Source of the DNA: Procambarus clarkii
Taxonomy: Eukaryota > Arthropoda > Malacostraca > Decapoda > Cambaridae
Assembly: GCF_040958095.1 (NCBI RefSeq)
Contig: NC_091158.1
Location: 33,229,803-33,293,802 of the forward strand
Reading direction: 5' to 3'
Length of the DNA stretch: 64,000 bases
The notes below the pieces were generated by a model. That model made no database searches, was not told where the DNA came from, and worked only from the letters and a program-made list of their open reading frames with translations. Below, piece by piece: positions 45,010-55,291 of the stretch (the stretch's first letter is position 1; every line of letters starts with the position of its first letter). The translations under genes and the position numbers were made by a program.

Positions 45010-48000
45010 CTAAATATCACCAAGGATGCCAATACGAGAACAAAAACGCATAAGGCAAACGATATCAAAAGTATCCGAGTCACCAAGAATTCTATCGAGG
45101 GACTGGTGACAGCGAGGGGCGGTCGGAAAGCAAGACACACGCTCGTCCTGGAAGTCAGGACATTCAAGAAGGACATGCACGACCGTAAGAGGGACAATGC
45201 AACTAGGACAATAAGGAGCAGGGCGGCGCTCTATCAAGTGACCATGGGTTAAGCGAGTATGGCCAATACGCAACCTCGCCAGAGCTGTTTCCCACCGCCG
45301 GTTACGGTGGAAGGAGGACGTCCACGAGGCAACACAACATTTAAGAGTAACTAGCTTGTTACCAGTAACAGACAACCAAGAAGCCTGCCACCGGGTAAGG
45401 ACTGAGGAATGGACAACCAGATAAAAGTCGGAATACGGAATGCCTTTACGAGAGATGGGACAAGAGCGGACAGCTTCCTTGGCGGCAGCATCCGCACGCT
45501 CATTTAAAGACACACCAATATGGCTGCAAAACCAACAAAACTCAACCGACTTAAATTTACTGTGAACAAGAAACAGCCAATGCTGGATCTCGACAACTAC
45601 TGGATGAACCGGATTAAAGGACCCGAGAGCCAGGAGGGCACTACGAGAGTCAACAACAACTACAAAGGAAGACTGACAACGAGAAAGCAGGAGACGAAGA
45701 GCATAGAGAATAGCATAAAGTTCCGCTGTAAAGATGCTAGTCTCCGGAGGCAAGCGACACATATAAGTGCGATCAGGAAAAACAACAGAGTAGCCAACAC
45801 CGTCCGCTGACTTAGACCCATCGGTGAAGACAGAAACGGAGCAGGAGTGAGAAGAAAAGTGCTCGAGGAAAAGGCGTTTTAGAACCGTAGGAGGGGTAAC
45901 AGCTTTAGTGATACGGGTCAAGGATGTACAAAACCGCGGAAGAGGGACCCTCCACGGGGGCAAAGAAGGAACAACACGAGGAGAAACATCAGAAATACGA
46001 ACGGACAGAGAATCCTGTAGACGAGATAACCGGACAGAAAGAGGGAGGTGGTGAAGAGGAACAGGAACCGCAGGAGGGGTAAAAGTTAAAGCACGACAGA
46101 GGCGAGAGGAAGGATGTTGCAAGGACCGCGCAAGATAGCGAAGACAGTAGCGATCACGGCGGTCCTGGAGAGACAGGAAGCCAGTGTCAACATACAAGCT
46201 AAGGATGGGAGTTGAACGAAAGGCACCAGAACTGAGGCGCAACGCAGTATGGTGCAAAGCATCAAGACGGCGAAGAGTAGAAGGAGAAGCAGACGAGTAA
46301 GCAGGGCAACCATAATCGAGCTTAGACAGGACGAGAGAGGAATGTAAAGCAAGGAGAGTGCGCCTATCTGCCCCCCAAGAAGTATGGGACAAGACCCGAA
46401 GGAGGGTTAGGGCCTTAGAGCACTCAACACGGAGGTAAGAGATATGGGGAGACCAAGACAAACGAGTGTCAAGGAATAACCCCAAAAGCTTCGCGGAATC
46501 TTTGTATTCAAGGGGATGACCATAAAGTGATAAAGAGGGACGAAGAACAACTCGTTTCCGTGTAATAGTCATGGCACAAGTCTTAGAAGTAGAGAACTTG
46601 AAGCCATGATCTGTGGCCCAAGACGACACGACATCAATTGCAAGTTGAAGCCGGCGTTGAAGGAGAGGCGAATCATCACCCTGACAACAAAGGGTAAGAT
46701 CATCGACATAGAGAGCAGAGAAGACACCAGAAGGAAGAGAGGAAAGAAGACCATTGAGGGCAACCAGAAAAAGAGTAGTGCTCAGAACACTACCCTGGGG
46801 CACACCTTCGTATTGCTGAAAAGAGGGAGAGAGAGCGGTACCAAGGCGCACCCGAAAGGAACGACGAGAGAGGAAGCTGCGGAGAAAGAGAGGGAGATGA
46901 CCACGAAGGCCAAAAGAATGAAGTTGAGATAGGATATGATAACGCCAAGTGGTGTCGTAAGCCTTTACCAGGTCAAAAAGGACGGCAACAACGGAGGTCT
47001 TCGCAGCAAAAGCAGTACGAATATAGACCTCCAAGTTTACCAGGACATCTGTCGTGCTGCGGCACTTGCGGAAACCAAATTGAGAAGGGGAGAGGAGGTG
47101 ATGGTGTTCCAGGAACCACATCAGACGAACGTTAACCATACGTTCAAAGAGTTTGCAGACACAACTTGTGAGAGCAATAGGGCGAAAATCCTTAGGGGAA
47201 GTACCCAGAGACCCCGGTTTGCGAACAGGGAGGACAACGGCATCGAGCCAGTCCTCAGGGACTGACGACGACTCCCAGATCCGATTATACAGACTCAGTA
47301 AATACTGAGACGTGCTCGGAGGGAGATGGCGACGCATCTCATAATGAATACCAACGGAGCCCGCCGCCGTAGAATCGCAGAGGGCCAGGGCAGAACGAAG
47401 TTCAGAGAGAGAGAAGGGATCATTATAGGGAAGCTGAAGATGAGTGCAGAAATCTAAAGGACGAGACTCAAGGACAGGTTTACGAAGAAGGAAAGATTGG
47501 GGAAGATGAAGACCAGAGCTAACAGAAGAAAAGTGGGAACCCAGTTCGGAAACGACCTGCAACGGGTCCGCCACAAGAGTATCATGGAGGTGAAGGACCG
47601 GTGAAACATCGGGAACGAACTTACCCGCTATCTTGCGGATACGCTTCCAGATCTGGGCCAGAGGGGTTTCGGACGTAATTGTTGAGACATAAGATGCCCA
47701 ACATTCACGTTTAGCCGTACGGATGGCCCTACGGGCCACCGCACTCGCTTTCCGAAAGAAAAGAAAAGAATCGGTCGTCTGCCTACGGCGGTGCCTCTTC
47801 CAGGCTGCACGCTTACAGCGGACAGCCCGAGCACAGTCCGCATTCCACCAGGGAACGCACTTCCGTGGACCCCGAGAGGAAGAGCGAGGAATAGAGCGGA
47901 GGGCAGCGTTGAAGACAGTGTCATGAAAAAGGAGGAGAGCGCGAGAGAGAGGCAGAAGGGAGAGGTCAGAGAGAGCAGCACTGAGGGTAAATAGGGTCCA

Positions 48001-48737
48001 GTCTGCCTTAGCAAACTGCCACCTAGGGAAAGAGAGGGAAGGGCGAAAAGAGAAAAAGGAAACAAGGATGGGGAAATTATCACTTCCATGGAGGTCATCA
48101 AGAACCTGCCACGTGAAATCTAAGTAAAGAGAAGAAGAGCAGAGAGAAAGATCAAGACAAGGAAGGGTGCGAGTCCGAGAGTCCAAATGAGTGGGCTCAC
48201 TAGAATTCAGAAGAGACAGGGAAGAAGAGAGGAGAAACGGCTCAAGGAGGCGACCCCGGGTATTCGTCAGAACGTCACCCCAAAGAGAATGACGACAATT
48301 GAAGTCACCCAGCAGGAGCACAGGCTCCGGCAAGGAGAATAGGAGGTGTTTCAAATCAGGAAGAGAGAGCGGGACACTCGGGGGGAGATAAATGGAACAA
48401 ACTGTGTACCATTTTCCCACAAAGATACGAGCAGCAGAACAATGGAGAGGCGAAGGAAAAAGTAAAGGAACAAAGGGAACTTCAGCACGAATCAAGAGAG
48501 CAGAAGAATTAGAAGCCCCAGCAATGGCTGGGGGGAGGGGGAGAGAAAGGAATAGCCACGAAAACGACCAGGACGAGCACCAAGCATTGGCTCCTGGAGA
48601 CAGACACAAAGGGGCGAAAACCGCGAAATCAGAAGTTGTAGTTCGAGGAAATTGGCGTAATAACCTCGAACGTTCCATTGAAGAATGGACAACGACGAGA
48701 AGAGAAATGACACAAACAGAGAACAAGGAAGAAACAA
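45010..48737 (-). pseudogene. LINE-B ORF2: endonuclease, RT, RNase H; one frameshift near the start
   Basis: The N-terminus reads LSILQWNVRGYYANFLELQ and VCLQEPMLG from the Met at 48737. At the G-run near 48531-48543 (plus-strand GGGGGGAGGGGG) the frame changes, and the rest continues uninterrupted to 45010 (about 1170 codons). Endonuclease blocks are LLLGDFNCRHSLWGD and GSDNFPILV; the histidine expected in SDH is Asn. RT shows [43 protein letters not shown] and YVDDLTLC. RNase H has VFTDGSKSAD, FTAELYAIL, VVVDSRSALL and NERADAAAKEA. A C-terminal CPSC...HVLLEC finger follows. The long frame reaching up to 48795 is an artefact upstream of the shift. The shift could be a sequencing error in a homopolymer. 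Confidence 0.85.
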
Positions 48738-48760
48738 AGGCGAAAGAGCAACAGAGCACG

Positions 48761-50578
48761 TTAAAGAATATCAGGGTCGGGATCAGGGTCAGCAAAGTCA
48801 GGGTTAGGGGGCATGGGTAAACTGAGCAAAGACGGAGGGAAGGAAACGGGAGAACAGATCAGAGGTGGGCGGGCGGGGTCCGGAGGAGGAGGAGGAGGAA
48901 GAAGAGGAGACAACGGAGAGGAGCAGTCAAGGACAGCAGCAGGAAGAGGGGGAGTAGAAAGAGGGGAGCGCACCCCAGCAAGAGCAGCAACCGAAAGGGA
49001 AGCAGGGGCCAAAGAAACCTCCATAGCAGGAACAGGGGGCGCAATCACTGAAATGGGAGGGGAAGGAGCAACAGAGCCAGAAGTAGGAGCTGAGGAAGAA
49101 AGCGAAGCCTTCTTACCCGCCGGGGAAGATGAAGGAGAGGAGCCAGGCTTACGCTTCTGACTTAAAGAGACCGGTGTCCCAGCAACTACGTACCGGGCAT
49201 CGGATTCCAGTGTCTCAACAGGAGAAGCTGAATGAGAGCACACACGACGGCCGTTAGGAGAGCGATGGACATCCGCCCGCACCGACAGGCGGTGGGGAGA
49301 GCCGATAGATGGAGGAAGAGGATGGGAAGGAGGATCGGAAGGGGACGAGGAAGAAGACACAGGAGACATGACAGACCGGGTTGAAAAAAGGGGAACCCCA
49401 GACAGAGGACCAGGAGGGGGACCCCTCGGGAGAGAACTCAAAGGAACAGAGGAGGGGGCAGTGGGCGTATCGGGGTCCAAGGCCCGGAAACGGTTGAGAG
49501 TCTGAGGAAGGGGGGAAGGACGAGGAGAGGAAGAGCGCAACACGCGAGCATAAGAGATGTTAGTATAAGGCGGGAGCCGGCGAACCTGGCGCCTCGCCTC
49601 AGGAAAAGGTAAATGCTCCCGGTGCTTTAGGTTAAGGACGGCCACCTCAAGCTTGTAATGGACACAGGCACGGGAGAAGGTAGGATGGGCCTCACCGCAG
49701 TTGAGGCAGCGAGCTTGGGGAGAAGTGCACTCCGACTTAGAGTGACCTTCACTCCCACACAAAGGACAGAGAGAGACAGTCCCAGAGCAGCTGAGGGCAC
49801 CATGCCCAAACCTCCAGCACTTGTTACAAAGTCGAGGAGAAGGAATATACTCCTGGACAGAGCACCTAGCATCAGCAAGAATGACAGAGGATGGAAGGGT
49901 CCTACCATCAAAGGTGATCTTCACAACGCGAAGGGGTTGACGGCGACGACTACGAGGGGGACGAGTAAACGAGTCAACCTGGAGGACAGAATGGCCTTGG
50001 GCATCAAGGATATGCCGAATATCATCGTGGCAATCCTGCAGATTCCGAACACCGGTTGCAACATGGGGTGGGAGGAGAATAGTGCCAACACTGGCATTCA
50101 TCTGAACGTTCTTGGAGACCCGAACAGGGAACTCGCCAAGGCAAGGTAAGGCAGCCAAGCGGGAAGCCGCATCCTGAGAAGGAGCAGCAACGACACGTGT
50201 ACCGAGACGAGTGGGGTTGAAAGTAACAGACGCATCCACAGAATCTACAAGATGCCGATGGAGGGAGAAATCGTCAGGAGGCGCAGAATCAAGAGGGAGG
50301 AGATCATAGTATTTGGCCCATGAAGCAGGACCAAACAAGGCCTGATACGCATCAGCACGGGAAGGAATCGAGCGAGTGCGGTTGGGGCGCGAACGGCGTT
50401 GAGAACCCCTAGAGAGAGAGGGGTCAAAAGGCGCAGTAGTCACAACGAAAGACTTAGCCACACCAGGGGACGAAGTGGTCACCACCGGGGGCTGGAGACT
50501 CGACCCAACCACAGAGGAGGGAGGGGAGCTGGGGGAAGAAGTCAGGACGGTCAAAGGAGGAGCAAGGTCGGGGCCCAA
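48761..50578 (-). CDS. LINE-B ORF1, gag-like RNA-binding protein with three zinc knuckles
   Basis: The ORF has 605 codons. The N-terminal third is Ser/Pro/Thr-rich. A central region (about residues 90-260) probably folds as an RRM-like or gag domain. Three CCHC-type knuckles follow (about residues 262-310): CNKCWRFGHGALSC, CPLCGSEGHSKSEC and CLNCGEAHPTFSRAC. The C-terminal half is a Pro/Ser-rich tail ending in a run of Asp-Pro (DPDPDPD). Such proteins coat the element RNA and accompany it to the nucleus. The start ATG at 50576-50578 gives an upstream region with little coding character, so I keep it. ORF1 ends 24 bp before the first Met of ORF2. No stop or frameshift is visible. Confidence 0.85.
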   Translation of the reverse strand: MGPDLAPPLTVLTSSPSSPPSSVVGSSLQPPVVTTSSPGVAKSFVVTTAPFDPSLSRGSQRRSRPNRTRSIPSRADAYQALFGPASWAKYYDLLPLDSAPPDDFSLHRHLVDSVDASVTFNPTRLGTRVVAAPSQDAASRLAALPCLGEFPVRVSKNVQMNASVGTILLPPHVATGVRNLQDCHDDIRHILDAQGHSVLQVDSFTRPPRSRRRQPLRVVKITFDGRTLPSSVILADARCSVQEYIPSPRLCNKCWRFGHGALSCSGTVSLCPLCGSEGHSKSECTSPQARCLNCGEAHPTFSRACVHYKLEVAVLNLKHREHLPFPEARRQVRRLPPYTNISYARVLRSSSPRPSPLPQTLNRFRALDPDTPTAPSSVPLSSLPRGPPPGPLSGVPLFSTRSVMSPVSSSSSPSDPPSHPLPPSIGSPHRLSVRADVHRSPNGRRVCSHSASPVETLESDARYVVAGTPVSLSQKRKPGSSPSSSPAGKKASLSSSAPTSGSVAPSPPISVIAPPVPAMEVSLAPASLSVAALAGVRSPLSTPPLPAAVLDCSSPLSPLLPPPPPPDPARPPLICSPVSFPPSLLSLPMPPNPDFADPDPDPDIL

Positions 50579-51220
50579 CGCAGCGGGAGCTACAGAGCCT
50601 GGTCTTCAAATACAGGCCGACTCGGGGGCTTGGTCGCCCACCCCACGAGCCTGAGAGGGTACAACGGAAACATTCAACGACATAGAGACGAAAAGTGACA
50701 AATTCATTCACGAATGTGCCCCCATACCCACCATTGAACCACAATTAGAGGCAGGACACCCAACAGGAAGCTATCGCCGATCATGCCGGGGCCTCCTAGG
50801 GGTGCGTCGTGAGTATACGCCCCACAAACGCCACCTTAAGAACCGTCAGTCCGTCGAGATCGGGTTCAGCGACGAAAGGGGGATTGACAATAAAAGGTTC
50901 CCCTCGCTCGAGACGTTGGGTACTACAGTTCTACGGGTGCAAGAGTATGCCTCCTCAATCACCCGGGCGTCAAAATAGAAGAAGTCCAAAGAAATAATCC
51001 AAAACAAGCAAAAGGTCGGCAGGAAACGACAAGCAGATAGGAGAAGAGGGGGGAGAAAAACGAAATATAAGGAAAAGGAAAAGCGATCCGGCACAATTGG
51101 AGAAGACAGCAGCAGGAGTGCAAGGCCAGAAAAGGACAGAGGACTGCCCAACGGAGCATCACACTCCGGCAGCCGTCCACCAAGCCCCTCACGACGCCAA
51201 CGGGCCGGATGGGGAGGGGG
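50579..51220 (-). other. LINE-B 5' UTR
   Basis: This is a GC-rich region between the upstream target duplication and ORF1. It contains no supported ORF. It should hold the internal promoter typical of full-length LINEs, but I cannot point to an initiator. Confidence 0.6.
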
Positions 51221-51456
51221 CCTTAACTCCAAAAGAGGCTAGTTGTTCCAAGATTATTTCTCTGTTTGCTGTAGCAAAAGCAATTTGGAGATCAATAAAT
51301 GCCGCCTGAGAGTTTGGTCCCTCTCTGATAAAATATTCAGCAAAGCAAGTTTGTGTGCTTCTTCCAGGAAGGAAACCATACAAGTTAGGGACAAGGTTGG
51401 GCTTAATTTGAAACTTTAGTCGGTCGAGTAAAATCCTCTCAAGAACTTCCCAGGAA
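51221..51456 (-). pseudogene. LINE-A copy 2, RT N-terminal part (detached by LINE-B)
   Basis: It encodes VLERILLDRLKFQIKPNLVP, YGFLPGRSTQTCFAEYF, then motif A as FIDLQIAFATAN, and EQLASFGVK. The second motif A aspartate seen in copy 1 (AFDTAN) is Ala here (AFATAN). The sequence joins 44928 after removal of LINE-B. Confidence 0.8.
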
Positions 51457-51464
51457 ACAATTTT

Positions 51465-51739
51465 AGGTTGCTACAACGTATCTGGAAAGTGTTGGAAAGT
51501 AGGGGCAACGTTTGTTTTCACGCATTAGATGCGTAATTTTGTGTGGATGTAAATAAGTTTCTAAAACGTATTGCACGAAACATTAGCTAAAAAAAATTGA
51601 AACCTTGTGGCAACCTTAAATGTTTCAAAAACTTAGTTTTTTATTGCTGTTATTTATATAAATGTTGAAATATAAAAATATATTTCTACATTTAGTAAAA
51701 TGAAACAGGGTCATAATAAGGGTTAATTCATCATTTTTA
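51465..51739. other. AT-rich spacer
   Basis: No ORF or element terminus recognised between the LINE-A truncation point and the GA-rich satellite. Confidence 0.5.
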
Positions 51740-54700
51740 CTCATATTCTTAGAAAGAGGTCGAGGAGGAAGAATTCCAGGTAAGAGGAGGAGATCGAGGA
51801 GGAAGAAAGAGGAGGAGGAGGTCGAGGCAAAGGAGGATGAGGTAGAGGAGGAAGTTAAAGAGGAAGTTTAGGAGGAGGGCGAGGAGGAAGGATGAGGAGG
51901 AAGAAGGAGGAGGACGAGGGCGAGGAGGAAGGAAAAGGGCGAAGAGGAAGGAGGAGCAGGGCGAGGAGAAAGGAGGAGGAGGAAAGAGGAGGAGGGCGAG
52001 AGGAAAGAAGAAGGGCGAGGAGAAAGGAGGAGTAGGAGGGCGAAGAGGAAGGAGGAGGGCGAGGAGGGAGGAAGGAGGAAAGAGCGAGGAGGAAGGAGGA
52101 GGAGGAGGGCGAGGAAGGAGGAGGAGGAGGAGGGCGAGGAAGAAGGAGGAGGAAGGTGAGAAGGAAAAAGGAGGAGGGTGAGAAGGAAGGAGGAGGAGGA
52201 GGGCGAGGAGGAAGGCGAAGAAGAAGGAGGAGGTTGAGGAGGAAGGAAGGAAGGAGGAGGAGAGCGAGGAGGAAGAGGAGGAGGGCGAGGAAGGAGGGGG
52301 AGGAGAAAGGAATAGGAGGTCGAGGAGAAAGGAAAAGGAGGGCGAGGAGGAAAGAGGAGGAAGCAGGAAGAGGGATAGGAAGAAGGAGGAGGGTGAGAAG
52401 GAAGGTATAGGAGGTCGAGGAGGAAGAGATCCAGGTAAGAGGATGAGGTCGAGGAGAAAGGAGGAGGAGGAAGGAAAAGGAGGAGGGCGAGGAGGAGCCG
52501 AGCGAGGAGGAAGGAGGAAAAAGGAGGAGAGCGAGGAGGAAGGAGGGCAAGGAGGAAGGAGGAGGAGGGGAGGAAGGAGGAGAGTGAGGAGGAGAGCGAG
52601 GAGGAAGGAGGAGGGTGAGGAGGAAGGAATAGGAGATCGAGGAGGAAGAAGGAAGGCGAGGAGGAAGGAGGGCAAGGAGGAGGAGGGGAGGAAGGAGGAG
52701 GAGGGCGAGGAGGAAGGAGATGGAGGAGAGTGAGGAGGAAGGAGGAGGGCAAGGAGGAGACCGAGGAGGAAGGGGACGGAGGAAGAAGGAGGGCAAGGCG
52801 AAAGGAGGAGGAGGAGGGTGAAGAGGAAGGAGGAGGGCGAGGAGGAAGGAGGAGAGCGAGGAGGAAGGAGGAGGAGGGCGAGGAGGAAGTAGGAAGAGGA
52901 GGAAGGAGGAGGAGGAGGGCGAGGAGGAAGGAGGAGGAGGAGGGCGAGGAGGAGGAGGGTGAGGAGGAAGGAGGAGGTCGAGGAGAAAGAAGGAGGAGGA
53001 GGTCGAGGAGAAAGAAGGAGGAGGAGGGCGAGGAGGAAGAAGGAGGAGGGCGAGGAGGAGAGAGGAGGGCGAGAAGGAAGTACGACGGGGGCGAAGAGGG
53101 AAGAGGACGAAGGAGGAGTAGGACGAGGGCGAGAAGGAAGGAGGGCGAGGAGGAAAGAGCGGGAAGGAGGAGGGCGAGGAGGATGGAGGAGAGCGAGGAG
53201 GAAGGAGGAGGAGGGCGAATAGGAAGGAGGAGGGCGAGAAGGAAGTAGTAGGGCAAGGAGGAAGTAGGAAGAAGACGACGAGGAAGGAGGAGGAGGGCGA
53301 ATAGGAAGGAGGAGGGCGAGAAGGAAGTAGTAGGGCAAGGAGGAAGTAGGAAGAAGACGACGAGGAAGGAGGAGGAGGAGGTTTAGGGCGGGGAGGAGGA
53401 AGGAGGAGGTTTAGGGAGAGGAGGAGGTTTAGGGCGAGGAGGAGGCCGAAGAGGAGTAAGGAGGAGGCGAGAAGGAAGGAGGGGAAGGGCGAGAAGGAAG
53501 GAGGACGTCGAGGAGGAAGGAGGAGTAGGAAGGCGAAGAGGAAGGAGGAGGGTGAGAAGGACGAGGAGAAGGGCGAGAAAGAAGGAGGAGGAGGGCGAAG
53601 AGGGAGGAGGAGGAAGGAGATGGGCGAGGAGGAAGGAGGGGGAGGAGAGCGAGGAGGAAAGAGGAGTAGCAGGGCGAAAAGGGAGAGGGAGGAGGCGGGT
53701 GATGAGTTAAGAGCAGGGCGAGAAGGAAGGAGGAGGAGGACGAGAAGGAAGGAAGGGAAAGGAGGATGGCGAGGAGGAAGGAGGAGGAAGGAGGTGGAGG
53801 AAGAAGGAGGAGGAGGAGGGCGAGGAGGAAGGCGAGGAGGAGGGTAAGGAGGAGGAGGACGAGGAGGAAGGAGGAGGAGGAGGCGAGCGAGGAGGAAGGA
53901 GGTAAGAGGAGGAGAGCGAGGAGGAAGGAGGAAAGAGGAGGAGAGCGTGGAGGAAGGAGGAAGAGGGCTAGGAAGAAGGAGGAGGGCGAGAAGGAATAGG
54001 AAGGCGAGGAGGAAGGAGGGGGAGGAAGAAGGAGGGCAAGGAGGAAGGAGGAGGAGGAGGGCGAGGAGGAAGGAGGAGGACGAGGAGGAAGGGGATGGAG
54101 GAGAGCAAGGAGGAAGGAGGAGGAGAAGGGCAAGGTGGAAGGAGGAGGAGGAGGAGACCGAGGAGGAAGGAGGAGGAGGCCGAAGAGGAAGGAGACGGAG
54201 GAAGAAGGAGGGCAAGGAGAAAGGAGGAGGAGGAGGGCGAGGAGGAAGGAGGAGTAGGAGGGCGAAGAGGAAGGAGGAGGAGGGCGAGGAGGACGGCAGA
54301 AGGAAGGAGGAGGGCGAGGAGAATGGAGGAGGAGAGCGAGGAGGAAGGAGGAGGGCGAGGAGGAAGGAGGAGGGCGAGGAGGAAGGAGGAGGAAGAGGGC
54401 GAATAGGAAGGAGGAGGAGGGCGAAGAGGAAGGAAGAGGAGAACAAGAAGGAAGAAGGAGGAGGAGGAGGTTTAGGGCGAGGAGGGAGAGGAGGAAGGAG
54501 GAGGAGGAGGAGGGCGAATCGGTAGGAGGAGGCCGAGTAGGAAGGAGGAGGGCGAAGAGGAAGGAGGAGAACAAGGAGGAAGAAGGAGGAGGAGGAGGAG
54601 GGCGAGGAGGAAGGAGGAGGTTTAGGGTGAGGAGGGAGAGGAGGAGGCGGAAGAAGAGTAAGAAGGAGGCGAGAAGGACGGGGAGGGCGAGAAGGAAGGA

Positions 54701-55291
54701 GGGCGACGAGGAAGGAGGAGGAAGAGGGCAAGGAGGAAGGAGGAGGGCGAGGAGGACGGAGGAGGAGGAGGAGGAAGGAGGAGGGCGAGGAGGGAGAGGA
54801 GGAATAAGGGGAAAGGAGGACGTCGAAGAGGAAGGAGGAGTAGGAAGGCGAAGAGGAAGGAAGGAAGGAGGAGGGCGAGAAGGAAGGAGGAGGAGGGCGA
54901 AGAGGAAGGAGGAGGAAGGAGGAGGGCGAGGAGGAAGGAGAATGGAGGAGGAGAGCGAGGAGGAAGGATGAGGAGGAAGGAGGAGTAGCAGGGCGAAGAG
55001 GGAGAGGGAGGAGGAGGCGGGTGATGAGTTAAGAGCAGGGCGAGAAGGAAGGAGGAGGAGGACGAGAAGGAAGGAAGGGAAAGGAGGAGGGTGAGGAGGA
55101 AGGAAGGGAAAGGAGGAGGGTGAGGAGGAAGGAGGAGGAGGGCGAGGAGGGCGAGGAGAAAGGAGGAGAAGGAGGGCAAAGAGGAAGGAGGAGAGTGAGG
55201 AGGAAGGAATAGGAGGTCGAGGAGGACGGAGGAGGAGGGCGAGGAAGAAGGAGGGCAAGGAGGAAGGAGGAGGAGGACGAGGAGGAAGGAG
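51740..55291. repeat. GA-rich irregular minisatellite, ~3.5 kb, strand-asymmetric purine tract
   Basis: The plus strand is almost all purine with sparse C and T. Variable words GAGGAGGAAGGAGGAGGGC (19 bp) and GAGGAAGGAGGA recur without a fixed period. Longer blocks are duplicated (for example 53222-53300 repeats almost exactly at 53290-53370, and 53690-53790 resembles 55010-55090). The minus strand therefore holds very long Pro/Ser/Leu open frames (up to 958 codons), which are by-products of composition. Long polypurine-polypyrimidine tracts can form triplex DNA. Confidence 0.95.

Larger units (their letters stand above)
44929..51220 (-). mobile_element. LINE-B, full-length two-ORF LINE, 6292 bp, inserted in LINE-A
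   Basis: It is bounded by an exact 15-bp target duplication (CCTTAACTCCAAAAG at 44914-44928 and 51221-51235). It carries a 5' UTR (about 50579-51220), ORF1 (gag-like), ORF2 (endonuclease, RT, RNase H) and a short 3' UTR ending TTACTTACTTA. The domain set places it in the RNase-H-bearing I/Jockey/R1 supergroup. The perfect duplication and near-intact ORFs mark it as recent, younger than its host LINE-A. Confidence 0.9.
42711..51464 (-). mobile_element. LINE-A copy 2, 5'-truncated, split by LINE-B
   Basis: The two parts of this LINE are 42719-44928 (RT from FGVKGRLL onward, RNase H, 3' UTR) and 51221-51456 (RT from EVLERILLDRLKF to EQLASFGVK). The 3' end is an A-run (T-run at about 42713-42724 on the plus strand). 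The 8-bp word ACAATTTT at 42711-42718 and 51457-51464 is a plausible target duplication. The 5' end is truncated inside the RT. The insertion may lie within a long upstream intron of the receptor gene. Confidence 0.8.

Noticed and set aside
48738..48795. ATG at 48795 as start of LINE-B ORF2
   Set aside because: That frame lacks the endonuclease N-terminus, which is read in another frame from 48737; the upstream open stretch is accidental overlap with ORF1.
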